Assembly: GCA_035506275.1 (NCBI GenBank)
Contig: DATJPT010000017.1
Span: 112,903 to 176,902, forward strand
From: Bacteroidota bacterium
Lineage (GTDB): Bacteria; Bacteroidota; Ignavibacteria; UBA10030; UBA8401
Length of the DNA stretch: 64,000 bases
Direction of reading: 5' to 3'
Shown: piece by piece, positions 9,812 through 17,938 of the stretch
How positions within the stretch are numbered: the stretch's first letter is position 1
Layout: every line of letters starts with the position of its first letter
The notes under the pieces: model-generated
Told to the model about the DNA's origin: nothing
Seen by the model: the letters and a program-made list of their open reading frames with translations, nothing else
Database searches by the model: none
Translations under genes and position numbers: made by a program

Positions 9812-9840
9812 AATATACGCCGGCGTTGAAGAAAAGTCAA
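9812..9840 (-). promoter_or_regulatory. Sigma-70-type promoter of the thiamine operon
   Basis: On the minus strand TTGACT (9840-9835) is followed by a 17-nt spacer and TATATT (9817-9812). The predicted start, about 9805, places the TPP aptamer at the 5' end of the transcript, as expected for this riboswitch. Confidence 0.75.
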
Positions 9841-9854
9841 CTCCCTCCCGAACA

Positions 9855-9883
9855 TTGTCTTTCATCGACCATCTTTTTATATT
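9855..9883 (+). promoter_or_regulatory. Promoter of the GO repair cluster, predicting a leaderless transcript
   Basis: TTGTCT (9855-9860), a 17-nt spacer and TATATT (9878-9883). Counting seven bases from the last base of the -10 puts +1 at 9890, the A of the Nudix gene ATG. It is back to back with the thiamine operon promoter, with 14 bp between the two -35 boxes. Confidence 0.65.
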
Positions 9884-9889
9884 CTTCGC

Positions 9890-10306
9890 ATGATAAAAGT
9901 CGCGGTCGGGATCATTACGCTCGGTTCACAAATCCTCGTCTGCCAGCGGAAAAAAACTTCGCGGTATCCGCTGAAGTGGGAATTTCCGGGGGGGAAATTC
10001 GAGGAAGGAGAATCGGCAGAACAATGCCTCCGGAGAGAGCTCCGCGAAGAACTTTCGATCGAGGCGAATGTCGGGACAGAATTCTTCCGCCAGCAATGGG
10101 ATTACCCCGATTCCGGTTCATTCGAGGTCTACTACCATCATATCCCTTCATTCTCCGGGACAATGCGCAACAATGTCTTTGAGCAGGTCCGGTGGATCCA
10201 CAGCGCCGGACTGAACACGGTCGACATGTTGGATGGAAATAAGGAAGTGGTCGAAAAAATAAGAAGCCAGAACGGAACATTCCCGAACGGCACGGCATCC
10301 CGTTGA
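9890..10306 (+). CDS. MutT-type Nudix hydrolase (probable 8-oxo-dGTP diphosphatase)
   Basis: This 138-residue protein is of usual MutT length. Its Nudix box runs from GGKFEEGES to RELREELSI (about residues 38-60) and fits GX5EX7REUXEEXGU. The preceding WEFPGGK is typical of MutT proteins that hydrolyse 8-oxo-dGTP and so prevent its incorporation. It is first in a run with a MutY-like glycosylase and Ogg2, which strongly supports an oxidative-damage role. There is no Shine-Dalgarno; the promoter geometry suggests a leaderless mRNA starting at the ATG. The exact nucleotide preference is inferred. Confidence 0.9.
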   Translation: MIKVAVGIITLGSQILVCQRKKTSRYPLKWEFPGGKFEEGESAEQCLRRELREELSIEANVGTEFFRQQWDYPDSGSFEVYYHHIPSFSGTMRNNVFEQVRWIHSAGLNTVDMLDGNKEVVEKIRSQNGTFPNGTASR

Positions 10307-10333
10307 TCCGCACATTTTGAGCGAGCGTTCTCT

Positions 10334-11233
10334 TTGAACCCCCGTTTCCTTCATCCGAAAATTCTTTCCTGGTACAAGAAGAACCGCCGCGGACTCCCCT
10401 GGCGAACGACACGAGATCCGTACCGGATTCTCCTCTCGGAGATCATGGCCCAGCAGACTCAAGTGAGCCGGGTCGCCCTCTTCTACTCATCCTGGCTGAA
10501 GAAATTTCCTACAATATCACATCTGGCAAAAGCGTCCAAAGCTGACGTTTTGCGCCAATGGTCCGGACTCGGCTACAACAGCCGTGCACTCCGCCTTCAT
10601 GCTCTTGCAAAGCAGCTGGCCGCTACATCGAAAGGAAGACTACCCCGAACCGTCGAAGAACTTTGCGATCTCCCCGGTGTGGGGAGATACACGGCACATG
10701 CCGTTGCCTGCTTCGCGTTCGGCGCTTCCGTTCCGGTGGTCGATGTGAACATCCGGCGCATCTTCAGCCGCGTTTTTTGGAAGGTCCGTTCGTCAACCGA
10801 CATCAAACCGGAAGATACTGTCTGGTCGATAGCCCAAGCGTATTTGCCCAAAAAAGATGTCGCCGAATGGAACCAGGCGCTTATGGATCTCGGCGCTCTC
10901 GTCTGCACGGCGAGAAACCCGCGGTGCGGAACGTGTCCTGTAACAACGGCGTGTAAATCCTCCCACGCCAGAGCTTTTACGAAAAAGACTCCGAGCGTCA
11001 AAAAACCGGAGCCGTCCTTCAAAGGAATTCCGAGGCGTATTTACAGAGGGAGAATTTTGAAAGCGCTTCATGAAGAACCGCTGACGCCGCGGCGTCTGGC
11101 GGAGCGGGTAGTCCATCAATTCCATCCCGATGATCTGCGATGGCTGACCGAACTGTTGAAAACGATGGAGCGGGAAACCCTGATCGCGATCCGAGGGAAC
11201 GGGGAAAAGAAGACCGTATGCATCGCTCAATAA
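10334..11233 (+). CDS. mutY: MutY-like A/G-specific DNA glycosylase (short form)
   Basis: This 299-residue protein starts at a TTG. It has the EndoIII/MutY HhH-GPD fold: SEIMAQQTQV with the catalytic-type Glu, the helix-hairpin-helix LPGVGRYTAHAV, the catalytic-type Asp in VVDVNIRRIF, and a [4Fe-4S] cluster motif with cysteines spaced CTARNPRCGTCPVTTAC. MutY removes adenine mispaired with 8-oxoguanine. The Nudix-like C-terminal domain of E. coli MutY is replaced by a short basic region, as in short MutY proteins. A Tyr follows GVGR; this occurs in actinobacterial-type MutY and in archaeal G/T glycosylases, so adenine specificity is likely but not certain. It overlaps the next gene by 16 bp. 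Confidence 0.88.
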   Translation: MNPRFLHPKILSWYKKNRRGLPWRTTRDPYRILLSEIMAQQTQVSRVALFYSSWLKKFPTISHLAKASKADVLRQWSGLGYNSRALRLHALAKQLAATSKGRLPRTVEELCDLPGVGRYTAHAVACFAFGASVPVVDVNIRRIFSRVFWKVRSSTDIKPEDTVWSIAQAYLPKKDVAEWNQALMDLGALVCTARNPRCGTCPVTTACKSSHARAFTKKTPSVKKPEPSFKGIPRRIYRGRILKALHEEPLTPRRLAERVVHQFHPDDLRWLTELLKTMERETLIAIRGNGEKKTVCIAQ

Positions 11234-11865
11234 CCCCCCGGTATAAACCTCTCGATCTTTTGCGGCAGGATCATAAAAAAATCGCGCCGGCAATTCAGCG
11301 CCGGCTTGAAGATTTTCGGGCGGTCCCGCCGGAGAAATATTTTTACGAGCTTGTCTATTGTTTCATGACCCCGCAGTCGAGCGCGGTCAATGCGGCGAAG
11401 GCGCAAAAAACACTGATGGACCGCGATTTTCAAAATGCCGATATCGACCCCGAACCCCTCCTCCATCAAAAAGAATATTATATCCGTTTCCATAGAACGA
11501 AAGCGAAGCTTCTTGTTACGATGAAACAACAGTACGGCGAAATCCTCCGCGCGGTCACAAACGGGGAAACGGCGTTCGAAAAAAGGAAGTGGCTTGCAGA
11601 GAATGTGAAAGGGTTAGGCTATAAAGAGGCGACCCATTTTTTGAGGAATGTCGGGCTGAACGACGGTCTCGCAATTCTCGACCGCCACATTCTGAAAAAC
11701 CTGAAAAGGTTCGGAGCGATCAGGTCGCTTCCCAGAACATTGACAAAAAAGAAATACCTCTCCGTGGAGCGAAGTTTTCAAAAGTTTGCACGCGAGGTCG
11801 GCATACCGATCGACGAGCTCGACCTCCTTTTCTGGAGCAGCGAAACCGGAGAGATCCTGAAATAA
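11218..11865 (+). CDS. Ogg2-type 8-oxoguanine DNA glycosylase/AP lyase
   Basis: This 215-residue protein belongs to the archaeal/thermophile-type Ogg2 family. The HhH-GPD core reads GLGYKEATHFLRNVG with the Schiff-base lysine, followed by AILDRHILKNL with the catalytic aspartate. It excises 8-oxoguanine and cleaves the strand. I chose the ATG at 11218, which overlaps the MutY-like stop; an in-frame ATG at 11140 lies deep inside the preceding gene and adds only out-of-frame shadow. Together with the upstream Nudix and MutY-like genes it completes a three-gene GO system. Ogg2 is less common in bacteria than Fpg. Confidence 0.9.
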   Translation: MHRSITPRYKPLDLLRQDHKKIAPAIQRRLEDFRAVPPEKYFYELVYCFMTPQSSAVNAAKAQKTLMDRDFQNADIDPEPLLHQKEYYIRFHRTKAKLLVTMKQQYGEILRAVTNGETAFEKRKWLAENVKGLGYKEATHFLRNVGLNDGLAILDRHILKNLKRFGAIRSLPRTLTKKKYLSVERSFQKFAREVGIPIDELDLLFWSSETGEILK

Positions 11866-11898
11866 CGCCGACAACGGAATACTTCCTGACCAAAAAAT

Positions 11899-13056
11899 AT
11901 GCCAACGCGCAAACCGTTTCTTGTGCTCGGGGCCGGGCTAATGGGAAACGCCATCGCCTACGACCTGATCCATTCCTCTCCTCACTATGCCGTGACCCTC
12001 GCCGATCTCGACGGCGAACGTGCCCGGCAAACCGCGAGCGCCCTGGACATGGATCGGGCCCATCCTCAGCGAATAGACGTTCGAAATTTTGATGACGTGG
12101 TGCGGCTGATGGCGGGGCATTCCGTCGTCATCAGCGCGGTGACCTTCCATCTCAACCTGCTCCTTGCGAAAGCGGCCATCAAAGCCGGGGCCCACTTCTG
12201 CGACCTTGGACATGACGACGGCATCATCCAGCAGCAACTCGCCGAGGCCTCGCGCGCGTCGGACGCAAAGATCACCGCCGTCGTCAACTGCGGTCTCGCT
12301 CCGGGGCTTGCCGATATTCTTGCGATGCATGCGTTCCGTCAATTCGAAAACGTCGATTCTCTGCAGCTTCGTGTCGGAGGACTGCCGCAGCATCCTCATC
12401 CTCCTTTCAACTACCAGCTCGTCTTCTCCGCAGAGGGGCTTGTCGAAGAATATTCGCTCCCCGCCACGATCCTTCGCGGAGGAAAAATCATGACGGTAGA
12501 ATCGCTCACGGAGGTGGAAGAACTTTCCTTCCCACCTCCATTCCAGAACCTGGAAGCATTCCATACCGGAGGCGGGGCATCCCGCCTCCCTCACCTGTTG
12601 GAAGGAAAAGTAGAGTCGCTCGAATATAAGACGATCCGGTATGCCGGCCACTGCGAAAAAATAAAACCGCTGTTTGACATCGGATTTGCTGAAAATACGC
12701 CACTGGCGCTAGGGAGCAATCTCGTCACGACGCGCGAATTATTTTTGGAATTGCTTAAAAAACGTCTTACATTTAACGAACCGGACGTCGTGCTGATCCT
12801 CGTAACGGCCCGCGGAAAGCAGGGGGGCAAAGAGAGACAGCGTTCGTACCGGGTCATCGACCTGTTCGATGAAAAAAATTCAATGACCGCAATGATGCGC
12901 ACGACCTCGTTTCCGACGTCCGTTATCGCGCAAATGCTGCTTGACGGGACAATTTCAGAGAAGGGGGTCTTTACGGCAGAAGAGATCGTTCCGGCGGAGC
13001 CGCTCATCGCCGAGCTGAAAAAAAGAAACATTATCATCGAGAGCCTCGACAACTAA
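11899..13056 (+). CDS. Saccharopine dehydrogenase family protein
   Basis: This 385-residue protein has an N-terminal Rossmann motif VLGAGLMGNAIAYDL (residues 8-22) and the family features SAVTFHLNLLLAKAAIKAGAHFCDL and CGLAPGLADILA. It resembles Lys1/Lys9-type enzymes and the related lysine-ketoglutarate-reductase-like oxidoreductases. The substrate is not predictable: it may act in lysine metabolism or be a carboxynorspermidine-type homologue. It lies 33 bp after Ogg2 and 6 bp before yajQ, so cotranscription is likely. Confidence 0.85.
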   Translation: MPTRKPFLVLGAGLMGNAIAYDLIHSSPHYAVTLADLDGERARQTASALDMDRAHPQRIDVRNFDDVVRLMAGHSVVISAVTFHLNLLLAKAAIKAGAHFCDLGHDDGIIQQQLAEASRASDAKITAVVNCGLAPGLADILAMHAFRQFENVDSLQLRVGGLPQHPHPPFNYQLVFSAEGLVEEYSLPATILRGGKIMTVESLTEVEELSFPPPFQNLEAFHTGGGASRLPHLLEGKVESLEYKTIRYAGHCEKIKPLFDIGFAENTPLALGSNLVTTRELFLELLKKRLTFNEPDVVLILVTARGKQGGKERQRSYRVIDLFDEKNSMTAMMRTTSFPTSVIAQMLLDGTISEKGVFTAEEIVPAEPLIAELKKRNIIIESLDN

Positions 13057-13062
13057 ACCCTG

Positions 13063-13563
13063 ATGGGACAGCAGAATTCATTCGACATCGTTTCGGAAGT
13101 CAATATGCAGGAGGTCGACAACGCCCTCAACCAGGCGCGCAAAGAAGTGGCGCAGCGGTATGATCTGAAGGACGCCAAGTCGACGATCGACTTCGATCAA
13201 AAAGAAAAAATCGTGACCGTCAGCTCGCTCACCGAATTTACGCTGAAGAGCGTCGTCGACGTGCTGCAGAACAAATTTGTCAAACGGGGAATCCATCTTA
13301 AATCGCTGCAGTACGGCGCGGTCGAACAGGCATCCGGCGGGACGGCGCGGCAGAAGATCACGCTTACCGTCGGCATCGACAAGGACAATGCAAAGGCGCT
13401 CGTCAAGGTGATCAAAGATTCGAAGCTTAAAGTGCAGGCGCAGATCATGGATGAACAGGTGAGGGTGTCCGGCAAGGACCGGGACGAGCTTCAGGCGGTC
13501 ATCGCAAAATTGAGGGCGCTTGATTTTCCTCTTCCACTTCAATTCACAAACTACCGGTCATGA
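13063..13563 (+). CDS. yajQ: YajQ family nucleotide-binding protein
   Basis: This 166-residue protein spans the whole YajQ family. It begins with FDIVSEVNMQEVDNALNQA, continues with RYDLKDAKSTIDFD, and carries the KSLQYGAVEQASGG and VRVSGKDRDELQAVI motifs. The fold is two ferredoxin-like lobes. Some members bind cyclic di-GMP (for example in Xanthomonas), but the role of most is unresolved. Its last four bases overlap the amidase start (ATGA), indicating translational coupling. Confidence 0.95.
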   Translation: MGQQNSFDIVSEVNMQEVDNALNQARKEVAQRYDLKDAKSTIDFDQKEKIVTVSSLTEFTLKSVVDVLQNKFVKRGIHLKSLQYGAVEQASGGTARQKITLTVGIDKDNAKALVKVIKDSKLKVQAQIMDEQVRVSGKDRDELQAVIAKLRALDFPLPLQFTNYRS

Positions 13564-15200
13564 ACAATCGTACCTTTCGGCATGTGCTGCTGTACGTGGC
13601 GGGATGTTTCTTCGTGCTGAACAGTGTCTCCCTGTTCGCCCAGCAGCAGGACAGTTCGAAAATTTTCGTGGTCAAAAACCCGGCAGCATCGAGATACGTC
13701 GCGGCGCTGACGATCAACGAGGTGCGGTATATTTCCCTTCCGGACCTTGTCCGCATGTTCGGGTTGAATTATTTCTACAACCCGACGACAAAAAAGATGG
13801 AGATCAAACTCAGTTCCGCCGAGATCAAACTCGCGGCTGAGAACGCGTTCATCGTCGTGACCGATTATGCGACGCGAAAGCAGACGCCGCTCCAGCTGTC
13901 CGTTCCAACCCACATCGTGGGCGACACACTGTACGCCCCGCTCCTTGCCTTCCTCCCGGTGTTCAATTCGATCTCCAAGACGGAGCTCGCCGTCGACACG
14001 GCGCGCGAGATGAGCCTGGCCGGCTTCGATTCGACCGGAGAACTCAGGCATTTCGACGTCAGCAGCGTTTCGGTCGAAAGCAGGAAGAACGGCTACCTCA
14101 TCCGGATCCACTCATCGGTGAAGGTCAAAGACGCGGACCGATTCATCCGCGATGAGAACTGGCTGTATGTCACTCTGCCGAATGTCAGAGCCGATACCGC
14201 CGGGCTCGATACGCTTGCGCCGGGCTCCGTGATCGAACAGGTGCTCGCCGTCCAATCGCAGACCTCCGCGCAGATCGCGTTCAAGCTGCGGAAGAAAGTT
14301 TCCTCATCGGAGATCGTTCAGGATGAGACAACGAACGATGTTCTTGTTTCCGTTCAAACCGCGACCCCGCCGTCGAAGAAAGAACTCGCCGCCGAGCGAA
14401 AACGTCAGCAGGAAGAGGCGAAGAAAAAAGAGGGCGAGCAGCAGGACAAGCTTCAGACGCAGCTCGACACCCAGCGAAAAAAGTGGAAGCTTGACGTCAT
14501 CGTCCTCGACGCCGGACACGGCGGAAACGACCCCGGCACGCTCGGAACGATCGGAACCCGCGAAAAGGACATCACCCTCGGCATCGTCCTGAAGCTGGGC
14601 AAGCTGATCGATGAGAAGCTTCCCGAGGTCAAAGTAGTGTACACGCGGAAGACCGATAGGTTCGTCGAGTTGTATCGGCGCGGGCAGATCGCGAACGAGA
14701 ACCAGGGAAAATTGTTCATCAGTATCCACTGCAATTCCCTGGAGCAAAAACCGTCCGCGACCAACGGCTTCGAAATCTATCTGCTGCGTCCCGGCAAGAC
14801 CGACGACGCCATCAAGATCGCACAGAAGGAAAATGCGGTCGTCCGCTTGGAGCAGGATTTCCAAGACCGATATCAGGACATCACGGATGAAAATTTTATC
14901 ATCCTCACGATGGCGCAGAGCGCGTACGTCCGGCAGAGCGAACAGTTCGCCTCCTTCCTCGAGGAGGAAATGGGGAAAAAACTCTCGGAGGCGGGCCATG
15001 GAGTGAAGCAAGCGGGATTTTACGTGCTGGTCGGCGCGTCGATGCCGAACGTGCTGGTCGAGACCGGGTACCTTTCGAACAGAAAAGATGAAATGTTCCT
15101 TCGAAGCCCGAGCGGCCAGCAAGTCGTGGCAGAATCGATCCTGAACGCCATTCGGCTGTACAAAGAGGCCTACGAGAAGACACTGAAGGAAGGAAGTTAG
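13560..15200 (+). CDS. N-acetylmuramoyl-L-alanine amidase (Amidase_3)
   Basis: This 546-residue exported protein has a signal peptide (LLYVAGCFFVLNSVSLFAQ). The N-terminal region, about 40-270, looks like a copper-amine-oxidase-type/AMIN targeting segment, followed by a charged linker (about 275-305). The C-terminal Amidase_3 domain has the zinc motifs LDAGHGGNDPG (about residue 320), the conserved E in REKD, SIHCN and VLVETGYLSNR. It cleaves the amide bond between MurNAc and the stem peptide, usually in septal splitting. The start overlaps yajQ by 4 bp. Confidence 0.93.
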   Translation: MNNRTFRHVLLYVAGCFFVLNSVSLFAQQQDSSKIFVVKNPAASRYVAALTINEVRYISLPDLVRMFGLNYFYNPTTKKMEIKLSSAEIKLAAENAFIVVTDYATRKQTPLQLSVPTHIVGDTLYAPLLAFLPVFNSISKTELAVDTAREMSLAGFDSTGELRHFDVSSVSVESRKNGYLIRIHSSVKVKDADRFIRDENWLYVTLPNVRADTAGLDTLAPGSVIEQVLAVQSQTSAQIAFKLRKKVSSSEIVQDETTNDVLVSVQTATPPSKKELAAERKRQQEEAKKKEGEQQDKLQTQLDTQRKKWKLDVIVLDAGHGGNDPGTLGTIGTREKDITLGIVLKLGKLIDEKLPEVKVVYTRKTDRFVELYRRGQIANENQGKLFISIHCNSLEQKPSATNGFEIYLLRPGKTDDAIKIAQKENAVVRLEQDFQDRYQDITDENFIILTMAQSAYVRQSEQFASFLEEEMGKKLSEAGHGVKQAGFYVLVGASMPNVLVETGYLSNRKDEMFLRSPSGQQVVAESILNAIRLYKEAYEKTLKEGS

Positions 15201-15239
15201 AATCTTTCCCGCGGCCCCGACCGCATCAACGTTACGATC

Positions 15240-15971
15240 TCATTTTCCCCAGAACTTTCCTGTTGCCGCGATTTCTTTCAGCAAGGGGCAGACGCGATAG
15301 CGTTCTTCGCCGAGATCGGCGTGAAGCGCGTCGAGCGCCGCGCACACCTGCGTAAAGCCGATTTTCTCCCCCCATTCGATCGGACCCGAAGGGTAATTCA
15401 TCCCCAGCTTCATTGCCGTATCGACCGCTTCCGGCAGCGCGACATCCTGCTGCACCGCAAACATCGCCTCGTTGATGATCTGGCAGAGGATCCTCGGCAG
15501 CACCATTCCGACTCGATCCTGCACAACCGCTATTTCTTTATTGACCGACGCGAAGAATCGGCGCGCGACATCGACCGAGGCTTCGCTCGTAAATGCCGAA
15601 GGAGAAACCTCGACGAGGGTGTTCTTCACTAATGTCGGAAGAGCTGCGATGCCGACAAGGCGATGGTTCCTGATGATCCACCGCGCCTGATCGAGCACGG
15701 AGACATTGACCGACGAGCTGAGAATCGCCGTGGTCTCCGGCAGCGACCTGTCCAGCATCTCGAGATTTTTTCTTTTCTGAGCAAGGTCGATATTGCTCAG
15801 TTCGAGGGCAATGGATATTTTCCCGGAGACCGGCCTCAGGTTTTTGATGCTGCCGGGGGGGACAACCGCATATTTTGCTGCCGCAGCAATTTCGGAGAAC
15901 TCGGCAACGAGCGGGTCATCCCCGACAATAAGGACCGAAAGCTGATTTTTTGGTGCGACCGGCGTCTTCAA
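15240..15971 (-). CDS. C-terminal half of a split PaaH-type 3-hydroxyacyl-CoA dehydrogenase
   Basis: This 243-residue protein has an N-terminal Rossmann-like region without a glycine-rich NAD motif (VLIVGDDPLVAEF). From about residue 140 it has a 3HCDH C-terminal domain ending MNYPSGPIEWGEKIG and GEERYRVCPLL. That ending matches the second 3HCDH domain of full-length PaaH, and the first half fits the reduced Rossmann domain normally between the two 3HCDH domains. Its start overlaps by 4 bp the stop of the gene encoding the catalytic half. I infer that the two chains together form the PaaH architecture; alone this chain should not bind NAD. Confidence 0.82.
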   Translation of the reverse strand: MKTPVAPKNQLSVLIVGDDPLVAEFSEIAAAAKYAVVPPGSIKNLRPVSGKISIALELSNIDLAQKRKNLEMLDRSLPETTAILSSSVNVSVLDQARWIIRNHRLVGIAALPTLVKNTLVEVSPSAFTSEASVDVARRFFASVNKEIAVVQDRVGMVLPRILCQIINEAMFAVQQDVALPEAVDTAMKLGMNYPSGPIEWGEKIGFTQVCAALDALHADLGEERYRVCPLLKEIAATGKFWGK

Positions 15972-16816
15972 TAGTTATAGAAACCTTTTCCTGATTTCTT
16001 GCCGAGTTTCCCCGCGTCGACCATCTGCCGTTGAATCGGATGCGGACGGTATCGCGGATCGTTGAAAAATTGTTCGTAGACAGACTGTGTGACGGCAAGG
16101 TTCACATCGATCCCGATCAGGTCCATCAACTCAAACGGCCCCATCGAAAAGCCCCCTTCCCCTTTGACGATGCGGTCGATCTCTTCCACCGAGGCGATCC
16201 CTTCTCCCAGGATCCTGAGCGCTTCGCCGTAGAACGGGCGCGCCACGCGGTTCGCGATAAAGCCGGGGGTGTCTTTCACGCGCACACATGTCTTTCCGAG
16301 TTTTTCGCCGAATTCGATCGCGCGCTGCATCGTTTCATCCGATGTTTGAGCCCCCTGCACGACTTCGACGAGCTTCATCAGGTGAACGGGGTTGAAAAAA
16401 TGCAGTCCGACAACCCTCTCGCTCCTTTTCACTCCCGAAGCGATCGCCGTCACCGAGAGTGATGAAGTGTTCGTCGCAAGGAGGGTTTCGGCTTTGACGT
16501 CCGCGTCAAGGTGCCGGAACAGGTCTTTCTTTATGCGAAGGTCCTCGAGGACCGCTTCGATGATGACATCGCAGTGGCTCAGGTCGGAGAGCTTGGTCCG
16601 GGGATGAATGCGTGAGAGGGCATCGCTCATTTCTTCCTGCGAGAGTTGTTGCCTCTCGACGCTTTTCTTCATCCCGGCAGCGATGCGGGCAATGCCGTTA
16701 TGAATGACCGTCTCATTGATATCGTAGAGAGCAACGTTGAACTTGCTGAGCGCGGCAACGCGGGCGATGCCAGTCCCCATTGTGCCCGCACCGACGATGC
16801 CAACCGAGTAGATCAT
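15968..16816 (-). CDS. 3-hydroxyacyl-CoA dehydrogenase (PaaH N-terminal half / 3-hydroxybutyryl-CoA dehydrogenase)
   Basis: This 282-residue protein starts at the ATG at 16816 with SVGIVGAGTMGTGIARVAA, the NAD-binding GxGxxG. It has the family motifs ATNTSSLSV, VVGLHFFNPVHLMKLVEV with the catalytic His, DTPGFIANRV and GPFELMDLIGID. It oxidises a 3-hydroxyacyl-CoA to the 3-oxo form. Next to the paa genes this is most likely the 3-hydroxyadipyl-CoA step. A longer frame reaches 16912, but its first 32 residues cover the divergent promoter region. The following gene supplies what looks like the missing C-terminal half of PaaH. Confidence 0.93.
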   Translation of the reverse strand: MIYSVGIVGAGTMGTGIARVAALSKFNVALYDINETVIHNGIARIAAGMKKSVERQQLSQEEMSDALSRIHPRTKLSDLSHCDVIIEAVLEDLRIKKDLFRHLDADVKAETLLATNTSSLSVTAIASGVKRSERVVGLHFFNPVHLMKLVEVVQGAQTSDETMQRAIEFGEKLGKTCVRVKDTPGFIANRVARPFYGEALRILGEGIASVEEIDRIVKGEGGFSMGPFELMDLIGIDVNLAVTQSVYEQFFNDPRYRPHPIQRQMVDAGKLGKKSGKGFYNY

Positions 16817-16877
16817 GGCCGATGGACCTTCGATGAGAATGTAGAAGAATTCACTGACTTCCAGAGCCTGCGGGACA

Positions 16878-16906
16878 ATAATACTTAAACGCTTCAATAA
16901 AGGCAA
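16878..16906 (-). promoter_or_regulatory. Promoter for the split paaH pair
   Basis: On the minus strand TTGCCT (16906-16901), 17-nt spacer, TATTAT (16883-16878). It lies in the 162-bp divergent region shared with paaA; a much weaker plus-strand match (TTGTTT-N17-TAGCTT at 16914-16942) faces paaA. Confidence 0.55.
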
Positions 16907-16978
16907 CGGCAACTTGTTTTTGAAAATCCAATTAAGTAGCTTCGTGCAAGAGCCACCCCCAACAAAAGCCCCCAGATT

Positions 16979-17926
16979 ATGCCCGACTCAGCCGAGGCCG
17001 GCGAACGGCTTAAACATTTCGAAGAACGCATCGCCCGCGGAGAAAAGATCGAGCCGAAAGACTGGATGCCGGATCGGTACCGTCAGCAGCTCGTTCGCAT
17101 GATCTCGCAGCATGCGCACTCTGAAATCGTCGGCATGCTGCCGGAGGGAAACTGGATCACCCGGGCTCCGACCCTGCGGCGAAAAATGGCCTTGCTCGCG
17201 AAAGTGCAGGATGAAGCAGGCCACGGACTCTACCTCTACTGTGCGGCAGAAACGCTGGGCGTCAGCCGCCGAGAAATGATCGAGGCGCTGCTTGCCGGCA
17301 AGGCAAAGTACTCCCACATTTTCAACTACCCGACCCTCTCGTGGGCCGACATCGGCGTGATCGGCTGGTTCGTCGACGGCGCCGCGATCGTAAACCAGAC
17401 GATGCTGGCAAAATGTTCCTACGGCCCGTACTCCCGCGCAAACCTGCGCATCTGCAAAGAAGAGAATTTCCATAAGAGGCAAGGATATGAAATCGTCGTT
17501 ACGCTCTCTTCGGGTACGCCGGAGCAGAAAGCAATGGTGCAGGAGGCGGTGAACCGCTGGTGGTGGCCCTCATTGATGATGTTCGGTCCCCCCGACGGGG
17601 AATCCCCCAACAGCGCCGAGCTCCTGCGATGGAAAATAAAGCTGCATGGCAACGACGAGCTGCGGCAGCGGTTTGTCGACATCACGGTCCCCCAGGCGAA
17701 AGCCGCCAACATCAGCCTTCCCGACCCGGAGCTACGGTTTGACGAGCAGAAAGGCGCATGGCATTTCGGTAAAATCGATTGGAGCGAATTTTACGAAGTG
17801 ATCCGCGGCAACGGCCCGTGCAACAAAGAACGGATGAGCGCCCGCAGAAATGCCGATGCAAACGGGGCGTGGGTGCGGGAGGCGGCAGAGGCTTACGCTA
17901 AGAAGCAATCAGGCTCACCCATTTAA
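16979..17926 (+). CDS. paaA: Phenylacetyl-CoA 1,2-epoxidase catalytic subunit PaaA
   Basis: This 315-residue protein is the usual PaaA length. It has the di-iron ligands in [17 protein letters not shown] and EENFHKRQG, and the conserved [16 protein letters not shown] and [11 protein letters not shown] stretches. PaaABCE is the multicomponent monooxygenase that epoxidises the ring of phenylacetyl-CoA; PaaA is the catalytic subunit. Unusually an O-methyltransferase gene, not paaB, comes next. No Shine-Dalgarno is visible. The reductase gene paaE is not in this window. Confidence 0.96.
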   Translation: MPDSAEAGERLKHFEERIARGEKIEPKDWMPDRYRQQLVRMISQHAHSEIVGMLPEGNWITRAPTLRRKMALLAKVQDEAGHGLYLYCAAETLGVSRREMIEALLAGKAKYSHIFNYPTLSWADIGVIGWFVDGAAIVNQTMLAKCSYGPYSRANLRICKEENFHKRQGYEIVVTLSSGTPEQKAMVQEAVNRWWWPSLMMFGPPDGESPNSAELLRWKIKLHGNDELRQRFVDITVPQAKAANISLPDPELRFDEQKGAWHFGKIDWSEFYEVIRGNGPCNKERMSARRNADANGAWVREAAEAYAKKQSGSPI

Positions 17927-17938
17927 TAAGACAACACA

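Noticed and set aside
8379..9893. 504-codon plus-strand frame across the TonB receptor, riboswitch and promoter
   Set aside because: It crosses a canonical riboswitch and terminator and has shadow-like composition; the TonB receptor on the other strand is certain.
11140..11217. Upstream in-frame start for the Ogg2 gene
   Set aside because: It adds 26 residues encoded in the middle of the MutY-like gene in another frame; the ATG at 11218 gives the normal family length.
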